DNA from: Marsupella aquatica
Lineage: Eukaryota; Marchantiophyta
NCBI GenBank assembly: GCA_973895155.1
Contig: OZ316891.1
Span: 11,966,001-12,030,000, forward strand
Direction: 5' to 3'
DNA: 64,000 nt
The notes beneath the pieces were generated by a model. That model made no database searches. It worked only from the letters and a program-made list of their open reading frames with translations, and had not been told where the DNA came from. The translations under genes and the position numbers were made by a program. Of the stretch, positions 1-13,420 are shown in pieces. The stretch's first letter is position 1. Each line of letters begins with the position of its first letter.

Positions 1-2400
1 GAAAATAGGTTTTGATAGTCAATTCTGACCAGTAACGTCACATGCGAACTGCTTCCAGCAAATCTTACCCGCCTCCCTACCATGGTTTGCTTTTGTTTTG
101 CATTCTAGTATTGTCGTTCACTAGCCCTATACTCTCTCCTATACTTCTCATTCTCCGTACCTTGCAAAACAAATCGACAACGTAATGGAAACATTGTATT
201 ATATGTAAAAGCCATGAATTCCAGCAAATGACCAACCTTGAACTTACACGTTTGTGACAGGAAGAATGAACAGCGCAAAACGCGAAAGACGAAAGGCATT
301 GAAGCTTACCGTTCATCCATCTCAATGTTTTAATTTCACAAAGTAACAAGAAATATATAGATCACAGTGAATTCTTTGAGCTTTTCCAGGCCAGTAAAAT
401 TTACAGGATGATAACACGTAGTAGTACAGTTCAGCTTGGCGTACTCTTGTCTGTTTATATGCTCCTCACATATATGGTATCAATCTTTGGTCTTCTTGGG
501 GTTTTTTTCCTTTTTCCCCCACTTTATTGGGTCTCTCGCATGTGGTATCTGGTTCTCCAGGATTGGCAGTGTGAAATATATCGATCCTCCCATCGCATCT
601 ACTACTGGACTCCTCCTCATGGTATCAATCATACTTTTCGACGATCTGGTTTACAGAGAACTTGCTTTAGCGTGCCTTTGTTTTGTTTTAACTGCTTTTT
701 GTGAGGGGGAAAGAAGCGGAAGAGTACCCGTGCAAAGGGGCTCTGGCCGGAGAGCTAAAATAGCGGAGAGAAACCCTTGCTTTATAACTCATTGAAAACA
801 GAACAAATATTGGCACCGAAGGCACAATTCCAGCATTGTCCAGCGTCCATCGTGTGGGAACACGCAGCCCGCCATAAATCGGTTCTAGCAGAGGGAAACC
901 AAACTCATGAGAGCAGCCTATATCGTGAGGACTCGGTAGAGGGCGGTGTCTGCAGTGCTTTTTGGACAAGTTAAGATTTGTCCAGAGCCGATTGAAGCAT
1001 TCTTTGGTAGGGTCCAAACTCCAAACTGTGAGACGACCGATGAGCGTTTCAGGATCTCCTATTTGACACAGGACATGTTACAGATACGCTCCTCCATATA
1101 ATAATGTGACCGGTTTGGCAGACATGCCCCGAAAATGTTAGTTTGCCCTCCAGTGCCCTGATTTGTGTACGGATCAAAGGTGATTCTCAGTATTTCCGTG
1201 TTGCACTACTCTGAATTCGGTTACCAATCGCACATTCAATCCCCAGTTCTGCAGCAGACTGACATTCTCTACTTGATGAGCGTATGGATCTGGAGGCTGG
1301 AATTGGATGTTCGTACATTTAACAATAGCATGTACGTGATTGTTAATGAGCAAACTGAACTGCTCCCACTGAAATCGTAATCATGTAATTCCCTGTACTG
1401 TGCTATACTGCTATGGCTCGGTGGATTATAAAGTGGCATCTGATGAGTTATGAAAGGTGAGAGGAACGGTGCGCCACCTTGGGGCCACAGTATAATTCAG
1501 CTCTATAATTCTTTAATGTTGGCAGAAGCGAACAATCATGCACAACGCTCAAGGAAACGGCTATACTTCGCCACCGTTGGCAGAAGGGAACAATCACGCA
1601 CACCGCTCCAGGAAACGGATGGACACTTCAACTTTTCCTTGCAACAAACATTGAATTCCATTCATCGCGAGAACATCACAGTAGGGTCGACAAGACAAGA
1701 GGAAGACCCAAAGAAGACCTGAGGTCGAGCTGCCGAAAACCCAGGAGCGATCAACCGAAGACAGAAGCCTAGACGACCGGATGTGAATCCGGCCCAGAGT
1801 TATTTAGGGATTTAGGACAAAGTGTTCACTTAAATTGCAATTTCGTCCTCAATTCTTCTCCTGGTCTCACCGATGCAAGCCGAAAAGTCAAGGGTCAAAA
1901 TTGTTGATGAAAGAGTGTGCGGCACTACAAGAACACTACACACAACTTGTCAAATTCTGAGGGAAGGCTACGTAGACTAGGCTCAGGCTGTCCTCGTTGG
2001 ACGTCCAAGGCTACCGCGTACCTCTCCCTACTGAACTACAGTAGATACTATATTAGAGTGTGTCAACTTTGGTCGATGATTCGATCATCAGGTGTCCGGC
2101 CCGGCTGTGTCGCACTGGACATCGGGAGCTGAACCCACTCTTGTTTCGTCGTTGCCCGTCTCTTCGTGAACCCCACCTATGGTCGCCGGGTCGCCGGGCT
2201 CGATGCCCTCACGTAGCCATTTCCTGTCACACTGGTGAGGTCAATCACAGCACTATAGGCGGCATCACCAGTCCTAGTGCAGCCCGGCCAGCGCTGCAGG
2301 ATCTGCGAAGAGTATCTTCAACGATCCGTTTGAGCTGTCCCTTGATGGGTTGGGAAATACACATGGACACTTTATGTTTTGCAAAAACATGAAAATTCAT
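1..2400. other. No supported gene
   Basis: I see no gene that I can support here. Two overlapping plus-strand frames at 408-795 encode hydrophobic stretches, and one possible 63-nt exon (about 576-621 and flanks) has an AG before it and a GT after it, but nothing in it matches a family I know. Other frames are short and carry no motifs. Base composition is mixed and there is no obvious repeat. Confidence 0.4.
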
Positions 2401-2460
2401 TCGAAAAGCGAGCATACAACAAGGGGAACAAGGGATGGCCCACAAAAGGGGACAGCACCA

Positions 2461-2700
2461 GGGTGAACCTAAGGTTGAGGTGCCCAGAAACCCGAACCTA
2501 AGGTTGAGGTGCCCATAAACTCGAGAGGCTGCTGGCACCAAGAGAGGCCAAAGGGAGCCACACAAGCAATTTAACTACTGGTGAGCCTAAGGTTGAGGTG
2601 CCCAGAAACCCGAACCTAAGGTTGAGGTGCCCATAAACTCGAGAGACTGCTGGCACCAAGAGAGGCCAAAGGGAGCCACACAAGAAATTTAACTACTGGA
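2461..2700. repeat. 120-bp tandem duplication with internal sub-repeat
   Basis: Two near-identical units of about 120 bp lie head to tail (2,461-2,580 and 2,581-2,700). Each unit contains the sub-repeat cctaaggttgaggtgccc twice. Part of a third, diverged copy appears at about 3,036-3,105 (agccgcacaagcaatctaac and the following gagagggagtggcacactct, which also occurs at 2,699-2,719). A short repeat based on cctaacctaagttaagt lies nearby at 2,917-2,966. No coding content is evident. Confidence 0.85.
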
Positions 2701-3239
2701 GAGGGAGTGGCACACTCTGAACCGAGACTCTGGAATGTTGAGGATAATCCTTATCCTGAGACACCATGCACATGTGAACACCATCAAAGTAGTCGACACA
2801 GCAAGTACGTGGTTCACCTCACGACTGAGACTACGTCCACAGGAAAGCAAGAGACTTTTATTTCTCTCTTGCTCCATTCCAACAATGAACTGAATATACA
2901 ACTTACATGCATCACTGCTAACCTAAGTTAAGTCCTAACCTAAGTTAAGTCCTAACCTGAGTTAGCCTAACTGTGATTAACTCTAGAGTCACAAGACTAA
3001 GAACAATACTCAACATGGAAGACCGGCCAGTGAAAGGAAGTGAGGCAAAAGGCAGCCGCACAAGCAATCTAACTATTGGAGAGGGAGTGGCACACTCTGG
3101 AAGACGGGCCAGTGAAAGGAACCGGTGGGTACTGCTAAGAGGGGAACCGACGGGTACCTACCTAAGAGGGGATCCATGACGCAGTTTCAACCCTATCGGT
3201 CAGGTCTGCACTGCAGCTTCTACTCCTGACTTATAAGAC

Positions 3240-3625
3240 ACTTTGTGGTGGACAGGGAGGGCCTGGCGGGACCTGGAGAATCTCCTCATGAATTCACTAG
3301 AACCTTGCCCATGTGGACACTTCAGCACAAAGTGGTGGACAAGATTTGGTTGGCTAAGGTTAGATGTGCCACTGGTACATCATTGACTAGCATGACTTAG
3401 TTTGCTAGTGAGTGAAACTTAGACTACTCCTTAGGGAGCTAGAGGTTAAGAGATCTAGAGAGAGCTTAGTTTGTGAAAACTTCATATGGTTTACAAGGTT
3501 TGAGTTCACTAAAGCTCTTTTGTATGTTTCCCTGGACGTTTGGTGACATGACCCATGTATCTCTTGTTTCGCCCACTTGTGAGTATGTTGGATGTGCATG
3601 CTATTTATGAGTGGCAGTCATTTAC
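3240..3625 (+). repeat. Degenerate LTR-like relic
   Basis: The order of short blocks here (aaagctct, tgtttccctggacg, cccatgtatctct, ttggatgtgcatgc) parallels the 3' half of the solo-LTR family seen intact at 9.67, 31.7 and 32.8 kb, where the blocks read aaagctcttgtgtgttccca, cacgtatctctct and ttggatgtgtcatg. No target-site duplication or intact ends are visible, so this is an inferred and old relative. Confidence 0.35.
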
Positions 3626-6600
3626 TCCACAATGAATCTGGAAGCGGATATATTTGACATTTTGGTTGATAAGTATCCAAACTTTTAATTCAATGCTAGA
3701 TTGGATTTTGGTTCTTCAAGAGCTTGAACATATATAGTGACAGAGAAGAGTGCTTTAGATTGGCAAAAGTTAACAAAAATTCATCCTATTCAAATTTTCC
3801 CAAAATAGAATTCCGCCACAGAATCCAAAATTGAATTCAGCATTGAATTCCTAATTTTCATACTTTCAAACCACAAAACTTGACTCCTTGGAAGCTACAG
3901 TTACAAAACATTTTACCACTAAAAAAAAAAACCAGGAACAAAACGCAAACAAAACATTTTACCACTGACAATAGAAGTGAATGCATTCAAACACATAGAA
4001 ATGTCATTTAATTAACTGTGATGTCTCTAGGAGCCAAACCCAGTCTAATGTGAAATGCTATAGCCAACAATCTGCCACTCGATCACCATTCAATCCAGCT
4101 TCCCACTTTTGGATTAGAAACACAATTTGAGAGGGAAAAAAGGCCTCCCTAACTTGTTTCAAGCGTCCCTCGCTTTAAAAAGTTAAACCTGAGTAAAACT
4201 TTAACCAATTGAAGTTAAAATACCTTACCACTTAGAAGTTACCATCAGCAACAATCTGCAAGTACAGTGGGTTGACTTAACCCAAACACTTCCTAGACTT
4301 GGAATGCGCTGTTGAATATCAAGTTCTATCAAGCATGCAGTCACGTGTTCAAACTATCAATTTGAGGGGTGCAAGCACATAAAAACTCTGTCGTTGCAGG
4401 ATCGAGTTTGAATCCTTGATCATACCTAAACCTGCATCCAATGTTTTACTCTGAGCGAAAAACTTAAGGATCCCTAAAAGGCAATGTTTGATTAATTTGC
4501 ATTGGGTTGGGTTTTACATTTTTTTAATAAAAGGGGAAACGGCCTTTGAGCAAGCGGGAGTATGTATTCACACTTTAATGCGCAGAAGAGTTTGAAGGCA
4601 AGTCTGCCTCTTCAGCTTAAGACTAAAAAATTAAGTCAAGCTTCAGATTAACTTTAAACCTAAAAAGCTCTTTGAAAGTGCACCTGCATGGGAAGGTGCA
4701 TATGTTCAACCTCTACCAGAAAGCAGCCTATCAGTTTAGCTGCATGATTGTCGGTGATTGATCATGGCTTAAACAGTGACAAGTGGTTTAAGTTGATAAC
4801 TGCCGTATTCGTCTTTGAGGAGTGCAGCTGACGTGGATTCTACAGTCATGGTGCCAATCTAAAAAATGTTTTAGATCCAGTCTCTAAAGGAACAATCAAG
4901 CAAGTAATTCAATTTCATTTTGAGTTTACAAACTATTTAACGACCAACTGAGCTGGACAAAGCGACGTACTTTGTAGGTCCCAATGACAAAAAACTAAAG
5001 TGAGCAAATCTACGCGTACTCAAGTCACATGGAAATCAGCCTTTGGATTGGAAGAGGTACTAGGCAATCTTCTAGAGTACTGTACTTTTTCGTCTGAAAA
5101 GAGGTATTCTCTAATCTACCACTGTAAAGCGAAAGTGGAGATATTAATGTGAAGAGGATTATGCGAAGCTCGGTGAGATGTGCTAATCAAAATTCGTCCC
5201 ATTTTCACTTTATTCAGGCTGGGAAAGGAAACTCGTGATGAATCCTGGGTTGGTCTGACCGTCTAGACACAACACAGGCACACTGGCTAATCACTCTCTG
5301 ACTTTGGCAAATAAACTCCTTGTTTCAGCGTCCACGAAAACCATACAATGACCTTTGTAGGGAATAATGCAAAATCAGGATCATTCGGTTAATTGTGGGT
5401 CAGGGTGATGACAGTACGTGGACGTAAAACGGTGCAAAGGTCTGGTTCGTAGATCTCGATATTGCCACGATTTCTCTTCATTATTTTAACCTCAGTACTT
5501 CTTGACTCCTAGAATAAACAGCTTTTTAGATTTCTAGCTGACGACTACATTGTGTGTCTCTGAAGCAACTATACTAAGCTGGCATGGACATTGTAGTGGG
5601 GCTCTGGCTGAACCAGGGATCGACATGGAGGCTGATGCAAGGCCCCACTGCATATGGAGACGTCTTGGCGGCCCTACATTTAGGAGGGCGTGTCAAACCT
5701 AGGCCTGTCAGGCCTCGATGGGTTTCCAGTCAATCACAGTCACGCGTTTCCCGTTAGAGTGTTCACGAAATTCGAAATTCGGGTTTCGAAATATATGCTG
5801 TGTTGATTATAAAAATGTACTAGCAATTGAATCATTGTAGACAGAGAACACAAGAGCAGTGACTCCACAGAATGTAGGACTGAAGTAAGTTGCCAACGGT
5901 CTGTTCATGGAGCCATACATAGTATTCCGAAGCTGCTTTTCAAAAGCAGGCACAATGCGGGGCACAATGCATCCCTGATTCATCAGACCTTCTTACCTGC
6001 ACTATCAAACGTAATGGCAAAGTCAAGCCCCTCTGAACGTGTCTGTATGCAGTTTAACATTGCCGGGACCACTGCTAATTTATGGGAGCAGCCCTGGCTG
6101 GTGGAAGTCATGCGACCAGTGTACATTTTGGTCCCAGACTCCGTCTTCCACCTTAATTAACAGCTCACTCGTAGACTGGTAGCAGCATGATGGGCTAGCT
6201 TGGGCTAGCTTCGGTGGACCATGAAAACTTCTGCAGCACTTTAGGACCACCTGGGCTTCGGCGGAATGTATTGGGCCTCTTGGGTGGGGTGCAGTTTTTC
6301 GCCCTTGCCCAAGTCGGCTGTCTTCACGTTCGTTTGACTGTTGAGTATCGTCTACGCTGTTGACAACAATTTTGGGATTGTAGAAATTTTGGGCCCAGTA
6401 CCTTGCTTTAAGGGGCTCCACTTCATGCAAGACTTGATCTGGAGTCTGTCCGGGTATAGAGAAGGGCATGCGACTAGAGTACCACCAGAAAGAACAGACC
6501 TACTAGCATAGGCTGAGAATGTCGTTTGAAATGAAGTTTAATTTTTTAAGTAGCATTTCATAGAAATTTCCATATATATATAAGTCTCAGAACTTATTGA

Positions 6601-8440
6601 GACTTCAAGTTTTTTTCTTTTTTAAGATTTAGGTTTTCCAACTTTTGTAAAATGAAGAGATACATAACTATATTATGACTATTATCACTCCTGTCTTCAA
6701 GATATACATGATTGTAACTTAGTGATTTGTGCTGGGATTTGTGACCAGTAGATCTGGAATTCACTCCCCACCAGAAAATGTTGCTCCAGTTTCTGCTTTG
6801 ACTTGCACGTACTATGAGTCTTGCTCCAAACCTTCCTGAACAAGTTCAATGTATTAGGTGCTTGTGTAGTTGTAAAAACTAGCCCCGACTACCCGTTCCT
6901 TGAACGTGAATAACGAAGAGGACAATAAAAGAATTATCAAAATATATTCTCTATTCATATTCTTTGAAGGTTAATGACATGATAAAAAAATTCATCATTT
7001 TAATAATCATATATAATATATTATTCTCCTTTATGTGTACATCAGTCTTTTTATATGCACATCCATCTTCTATGCACATAATTATGTTGTGATGTGACCA
7101 TAATATCTATATTTTTTTGAATATAAATACTTAAAAATTATCACAAAAAATTGACATGTACATACATCATAGTCATGTCATGAGTTTCTCCCATGCACAT
7201 GATGGTCATAAAGTTATAGAAGCTTCACTTTAGACCTAGGCTCTTAAAAGTAGACTTCACTTGGCGCTTTAAAAAAAATTGATATAGATTGGAGGTTGTC
7301 TCTACCTGTAAGTCAGTTGTGAGCTTGCTCAAAGCGGTTTCCCCTTCCAAAAAAAACTATATAGATTGCACTACCTATTATGGAGGTTGACTGAGGTGAT
7401 AAGGCCCTCAGACTAGTTTCCCCTTTCATGTGCACTATGGAAATCCTTTCAAAGTTTATCCATCTGGGTCTTTTTTGGCCCTTTTGTTGTCCCCCTTGAT
7501 TGGGTCCTTTGCCTCAAGGATCATGTCTAGGATCATGGGTTGGGCGCTATTTGTTTTTTGGTAGTGATATATGTATTTCAAAAGTCTATCCATCTGAGCT
7601 GACGAGCCGGGGTCCACTAACAGCGACGATGACCCATGATAAGCAGTCAAAATTTTTAATTTATTTTGAACTGGGAAAGGCAATTCTGCCAAAGGAGTTC
7701 AATGAATCCAATGGACTATTATATTCCACCACTAGTGTCGTAGACCATTATTACGGATTTCAGACTGGAAATATCCCGTGTGCCTGAATCCAATTGATTG
7801 ATTTTGGGTTAATATTCTTTCATCCAGCAGCAGCTTTTTCTGAAACCTTCTTTCAGGGTTTCCTGCTTTTGTATTTATTCCGTTGTCTTTTGGTGCTGGC
7901 GATTTGGGATGGGGGGGGGGGGGGGGGGGGTGGGGGAGGGGCGATGTTGTGGTTGGTTGAAGGGTGAGGGGAAGGGAAATCCTGCCCGAGAACCAGCTGT
8001 AACAGAACAGAGGTAAAGTACTCATCATTACATACTTTATGTCACCATTATGTAAACACAATAATATGCAAATCTGTTTTTATTTTCTCGGGGTCACACC
8101 AGAAAGATTATGGTGACAGTTTCCTTACAACTCTTCTTATCAACATCATTTATTATTGACAATACTATGAACACACTTGCATTACATACATATATATATA
8201 TAGATCTCACCAAAATGTATAATTCAGGGAAAAACAAAGTAAAATGAAAGGAAAGAAAAAGAGTTCCAAAGTGGACAAACACCTAACCAGAAAAAAAGAA
8301 AAACAAGTGTAAACCTAAAAAAGATGAATAAAAAGAGAAAAGTGTCAAACACTACATGAGTGCAAACTCAATGACTAGTGTCTACATTGCAATATGTGAC
8401 AAAAGCTAATGGGTCACATCCAAGTCCTAACCAAGTCAGC
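3626..8440. other. Gene-free AT-rich intergenic stretch
   Basis: About 4.8 kb without a supportable gene. The minus-strand frames at 6,080-6,469 and 7,456-7,692 are open but have no recognisable domain and no clear splice context. A homopolymer of 20 G lies at 7,911-7,930; read on the minus strand it gives a proline run inside a spurious frame. Much of 6,540-7,200 is strongly AT-rich. Confidence 0.5.
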
Positions 8441-9672
8441 AAGTGGGACACGAAAGTCCTCTAGGGGGGCTAGCGTCTGTGGGGGCATAGTGGCGGCCAC
8501 TGTGAGGGATTGATGACAAATGGCTCGAGCTTGGGCACGCTGTAAGGCCACTCAAATGCGCCGACAAAAATGTGTGGTCAAGATGGATAGTGGGGGTCCG
8601 GAGGGACCCATCCATCCATGAATATCACGAGCAGCCTGTCGAAGGAGCCCATCAAACTGATGATAAAGACGCCCAAAGAGCTCAATAGCAAGGGGGAGAA
8701 AGCTATCAGATGAAGCTCGAGTGACATATTTTGCCTCCTTGCTAGGGATGTTGCTGCCCCTGCCGTTGTCGCCTCTAACTCAATGAGGTCAGGACGCAAA
8801 GGGTTTGTGACCACAACATCTGCCAAAGTACGTTGACCATCACGAACCATGGTCAAATCAACCCGCAATCGCTGTGGGGGAGGACCAGGTAGCTTGAGCA
8901 TCACCTCCTGTCCCACGTGTATCAAAGACCCTGAGAGAACCTGAGCAATAGCATCTTGCACAACATCATAAACAACGATGGTTTCACCGCCCAAACTGCA
9001 TCGAAGCAGATGGACCTCTATGGCATCACAAGGCTTCCGACATGTGCATGCAATGGGAATACCAACAAGAAGAGGGTGAGGTAGCCCCAGACAAAGACGA
9101 AGAGCGATGATTGGAGAACTCCTCTGAAGACATCTGCAGATGAGGGATGGCTGGATAGGCCATCCTCTAGCACCTTTCCCTCCGGAAGAAAGAATACAAG
9201 CTTGGTCCGTTTCAGGTGCCTCAGCGAGGTGCTAGGAAGGGTGAAAGTGTGCATACGCTCAACAAGGTCAGCCTGAAGATGGAGAGGGTCCAAGGATAAA
9301 AACTCCTGAAAAGAAGGTAACGTGCCTCATACAAGATCCGGTAGTGAGGACTGGGCATCTCGCAAATGAACCTGAAATGGGAGGGAACCCTCCTCAACCT
9401 CCATAAGAGATGATAGCAAAAAGGGTCGATCCTTAGCAAGGAAACGATCGACCAACAAAGAGAATGAGGTTGCCCACAAACCCAAAAATGCCAAGGGTGC
9501 TATGCTCTCAATGGAAGTAAGCCCAAAACCCCCTTGAGAAATAAGAAGTGTGAGTTGTTGGTGAAGCCACTAAGATGAGAGCAAAGAACCAAAACCTAAA
9601 AGGGAGGCAAAAGTCTCCCGAATAGATACATCAAAAGTATGTAGGTTTAGACAAAGATCCTTGATAGGGGCA

Positions 9673-10326
9673 TGTTAGATATTTACTCAAGGTCTAGGGT
9701 TACGACATGTAACCATAGTTAGGCTAACCATAGTCGGAGACATGCTCGGGGGTTTCACTTCCACAAAAATGGCACATCACCTGTGACAAAGTATAGAGTC
9801 ATTTTATTGGTTCAAAGATAAAACTTAAGAATTTTTTGAGAAGAACAATGGAGTCTTTTAAATCAAATTTTAAGACTTATAAGAACATTAGGGTCCTTAT
9901 AACCAAATTTTTGGAATATTCCAATAATATTCCAACTTTTTAGGAGTTGAAAAAAAATATTTTTTCTTACATTTTAGGGGGTCCAAGGCCTAAAAACGTT
10001 GCAAGTGATGGGGAGGCATCCATATAGTGAGACCCCCAATGAGACATGATTAGGTTAACTAGGATGCATACTATATGCCAAGCAGTGTTTGCTTGGATAA
10101 GTGGAACTTAGGCTCATTGATACGGAGCAAGTTGAGAGAAAGGGAGAGCTTGTGTTGTGGAAGGCTTAGCTTGGTATGGCCGGTCGGCCTAAAGTGCAAT
10201 AAAGCTCTTGTGTGTTCCCATGAACGTAGTCTCATGTGAAGGTGAACCACGTATCTCTCTGTGTCAACTACTTGATCATTGGATGTGTCATGTGCTTACC
10301 GTTGCAATTGTCGTCTATGCTCAACA
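9673..10326 (+). mobile_element. Solo LTR, family A, copy 1
   Basis: It starts TGTTAGATA and ends CTCAACA, so the ends form a short TGTT...AACA inverted pair. It is flanked by a perfect 5-bp target-site duplication, GGGCA (9,668-9,672 and 10,327-10,331). Two relatives lie at 31,714-32,059 and 32,767-33,118. This copy is about 300 bp longer because of an extra AT-rich segment at roughly 9,745-10,045. It interrupts the reverse transcriptase pseudogene, so it is the younger insertion. Confidence 0.88.
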
Positions 10327-10837
10327 GGGCATGCGTCTGAGCAAGATGCCCTAGGGTGGAGGCATCTCAACAACATCCCAAATGTTGCTTGAGTATCGGC
10401 CAACTTAAGGAGCAAAGGAGATGGGGCTAAAGTAGTCTCAAGAGCATCTGCAATAAAAGATGAGCAAAAGGTAGGAGTACCGATAGGAGAGCCAAGGACC
10501 CAAAGACCTCCTATTGGACGTAAGAACCCAGGGGAAATACCAAATTGGAGGCCGGGTACCCCACCAGACTCCAAGCACAACTTTTCATAGGCTGAACCCG
10601 CAAACCAAGGGCCATCAATTGGTTAGAAAGGGTGGTGAGGGCAGAGGCAACCTCAGCCGAGAGACCAATAATGTGGGTGTCATCGGAAAATGAAGGGAAA
10701 ATACATTGGGTGTGGGCAAAAGCAGCTTCTTGGAGAGCTATAAAATGGGCAATGGAAAAAATAGGCATGTCCAACGGGTCACCTTGCCTGGTACCTTATG
10801 CACAATTAAGAGTGGTATACTCCCCTGTGGAGGTGTG

Positions 10838-12225
10838 ATGACTGTAAAGGAGTGGGGCCTAGAAACCATAAAACAGAGGATAAACGGGATAAGAAATTGA
10901 GTGGTGAACGTTGCCACCCAGCGCCCTCACCAATCCCAGCACTCACGCCAAAGTGCCCCTGGTACCCGAACGCCTCCATGGAATACCTTGAGCAAGCAAC
11001 CTAGTGATCCTTGCACCGCCAGCGGCCCCTCCCATACGAAGCTGCACTTGCTCTCCAACACGACTGCCACTCAACGGTCCTCACTGTCTGCACAAGCAAC
11101 CAAGTCCCTCGGTAAGTAACCCTTCAGGATCTAGAACTCGCCAGTCACATCCTAACTCAAGCTCAATAGACGTTGGTAAATAGGTCAGCGATAGGTCCTC
11201 GATGCCATAAGCCAGAACCAGACCCCACGCCCATTGTTTGTCCATAACAACTTCTTCCTTGGGCGCGGCCTGGGTTCCCCCTCGTACCTATCCATCACCA
11301 ACTGATTTCCCTGACCCCAGGTCGACATGCTCATGGCCCAAATAGCGTAGCTTGTCCTAAAGCTTGTCTCAACACGTCGGGACCAGAATGGCCCCGACTC
11401 TAGCAACCAACTCAAGAACCCATGGCGCCCCTAGACCCAGCTGAGCTCAGGAGGACATAGCCCTCCTCAAGAGATTTCCAACGCACCCAAGAAGTCCTCC
11501 AATGGACTTCTCGTTGGGAAAATATTGCCGTTTCCGTTTGGCATTTTCCCTTGTGTTGCAACCACCGCGGCTCACGATTTCGGCTCGCCCTTGACCCCTA
11601 GGGAGACACCACTCCCATCATATATGCTTCTGGAGACCTGCCGCCCCCGGACCAACTTTGGTCCCTAAACATTTGGCCTCCAACCCGGATCCTATCCCGC
11701 ATAGTGGGCGCGCCACCAACTGGCAATGTCCATAACTTTCTCGTTAGGCGTCCGCAAGCGGAGTGCCTTAGCCCGTTGTGATCGGGCCGACCCAGTGCTC
11801 ATGCCTAGGCCCTCAGGTCTCATAAGCGCTTGGGGTCCCCAATCGACTGAACCCGGATCGGGCCATAACTCACGCCCCAAGCATCCGTTGCCCATGGCGT
11901 CAACTCCATTGGGCTTGGGTCCAAGAGGAGCTCACACTCAAGCCCTCAGTCAGAATTTAAAGTCCATCCGGGGGCCCGGATGGTCGACCTTGAGTCTAGC
12001 CCCTTTCCCCTTGACCTGACCAGCTCTCAGCTCGCCTAAGTCCTTAGTGTGTGTCACCAGCTTGGCTCCTTGCCTTCGCTAGTGCCACGTCTTATTGCCC
12101 ACAAGTCTCCCCATGCTAAGTCCTTCCCGGATGGCCTATCCGGGCCTGGACCATAAGGGATCTTGACGTCGGAGTCAACAACGCTAGAGCTAAGAGTTAA
12201 GGTAGTCGAGTTCCACGACTAATTG
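10838..12225 (-). mobile_element. Probable solo LTR of the gypsy family at 54-62.8 kb
   Basis: From about 10,890 this segment is closely similar to 61,268-62,766, which abuts the primer-binding site of the Ty3/gypsy element and is read as its 5' LTR. Shared blocks include ccctcaccaatcccagcact near the start and gtagtcgagttccacgact at the end. It lacks about 150-190 bp present in the other copy (around 61,790-61,970). It separates RT motif A from motif B of the LINE-like element. I could not find a convincing target-site duplication, so the ends are approximate; the orientation is inferred from the copy next to the primer-binding site. Confidence 0.7.
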
Positions 12226-13420
12226 GATGTTTAGATCCGTTGCTCTCAAAGCACGAAAAATGGTAGCCCGTGAGACCGTGTTGAAAGGATTGGACACATC
12301 CACCGTAGGACAACCCAATCAGGGTTGAGATCCAAGGTAGCTTGGATACCCGCAATGATAGTCTCACAACCTCCAGGAACGCCCATTGCAAACTGATGTG
12401 GAGAGAGATGGTCTGATAGTGCAGAACGATACTGTGATGTGAGTGTGCGAGACACAAGACATAGAAAAACCTCTCCAATGGCAATGGGCCAAACTCCCCG
12501 GGATGACTTAGCAATGGCTAGTAATTGCGGTGCACTCAAAATGTAAGAGACCAAGGGAGGCAAGTGCCCTGCTGCAATACACTGGCAAAATGAAAAGAAA
12601 ATTGGAAAACCTGATTGACGGTCTTCAGGGGGAATAAGTCGCAAAATGCTCAAAAGCATAGCCAGAAGGGCCCCCAGCAGAACAATGTGGAGCATGGAGT
12701 AAGGCAAAGGTGAAATATTCCCTACTAAACTGAAAATCCTCCTTGGGCTCAAAATACTCCACGAATAAGGGAAGTTGGTCATAGGGTTGTGGATGGAGAT
12801 CATGAAGGGCACTCAAGGTGGCACTCACCAAGAGGAGCTCGTGTGGTGAGAGAAAGGGCCTGGACAGCGCGACGATATTCTCCAGCCTCGGCTAAATGAA
12901 AAACTCGGCAAAGGTGCCTATGCTCAGGAGGAGTGGAGTGATGAGCTGGTTCAACAAAGCACGTGCGGTAAAGGAGCAAGCTTGGAGAAAGTACTCTTCT
13001 TGAAGTTGCTCCTAATCGTTTCTCAAAAAATAGATATACGTGAAACAGTCTCCTGGTGATCCACACGATCACCATGACTAGGGAGGGTAAGAGTCCAATG
13101 TGAAAAAAGCATGAGCAAGAACCAACAAGAGACCTCCAAAGGATGCGCAATGATAAGTTGCATGATTTGCAACAAAGAGGACCAAACCAATGGACGCAAC
13201 ACATGAGGAATGTGGTTATAAAGACGGGGTCTAATGTACCCAAGATGGTAGGCTGCAATGGGGTCCATGGTGCGAACCCAACGCCAAGTCTGCTCAGATA
13301 CCTCCAAAGAGGGAGGGCAGAGCTAATAGGATCAGAAGGGGTCTGGGGTTGGGACTGCGCCTACTGACGACATTGGCCTCGCCCTCGATGATGAGGGAGG
13401 GAGATGCCAACGCAACCACA

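Larger units (their letters stand above)
8450..13420 (-). pseudogene. Non-LTR (LINE-like) reverse transcriptase, broken and twice interrupted
   Basis: Read on the minus strand, this is a reverse transcriptase of the type common in plant non-LTR mobile elements. From 13.3 kb downward there is an upstream region, then the fingers region (12,246-12,812, with GVWPIAIGEVF and FAMGVPGG). Next comes motif A, VDVSNPFNTVS, at about 12,250-12,300, one frameshift away from the frame before it. After a foreign insertion the palm resumes with motif B, GTRQGDPL (about 10,770-10,800), and motif C, FSDDTH (about 10,674-10,690), where the family usually has YADD or FADD. The thumb region follows at 10,332-10,580. 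Beyond a second insertion, the C-terminal part runs at 8,450-9,660 and includes LADVVVTNPLRP, a conserved block downstream of the RT. In-frame stops and frameshifts occur throughout, so it is inactive. Calling it a mobile-element RT is firm; the exact clade is not. Confidence 0.85.

Noticed and set aside
7732-8061. Proline-rich 109-codon frame
   Set aside because: The proline run is the translation of a 20-G homopolymer; nothing else supports a gene.
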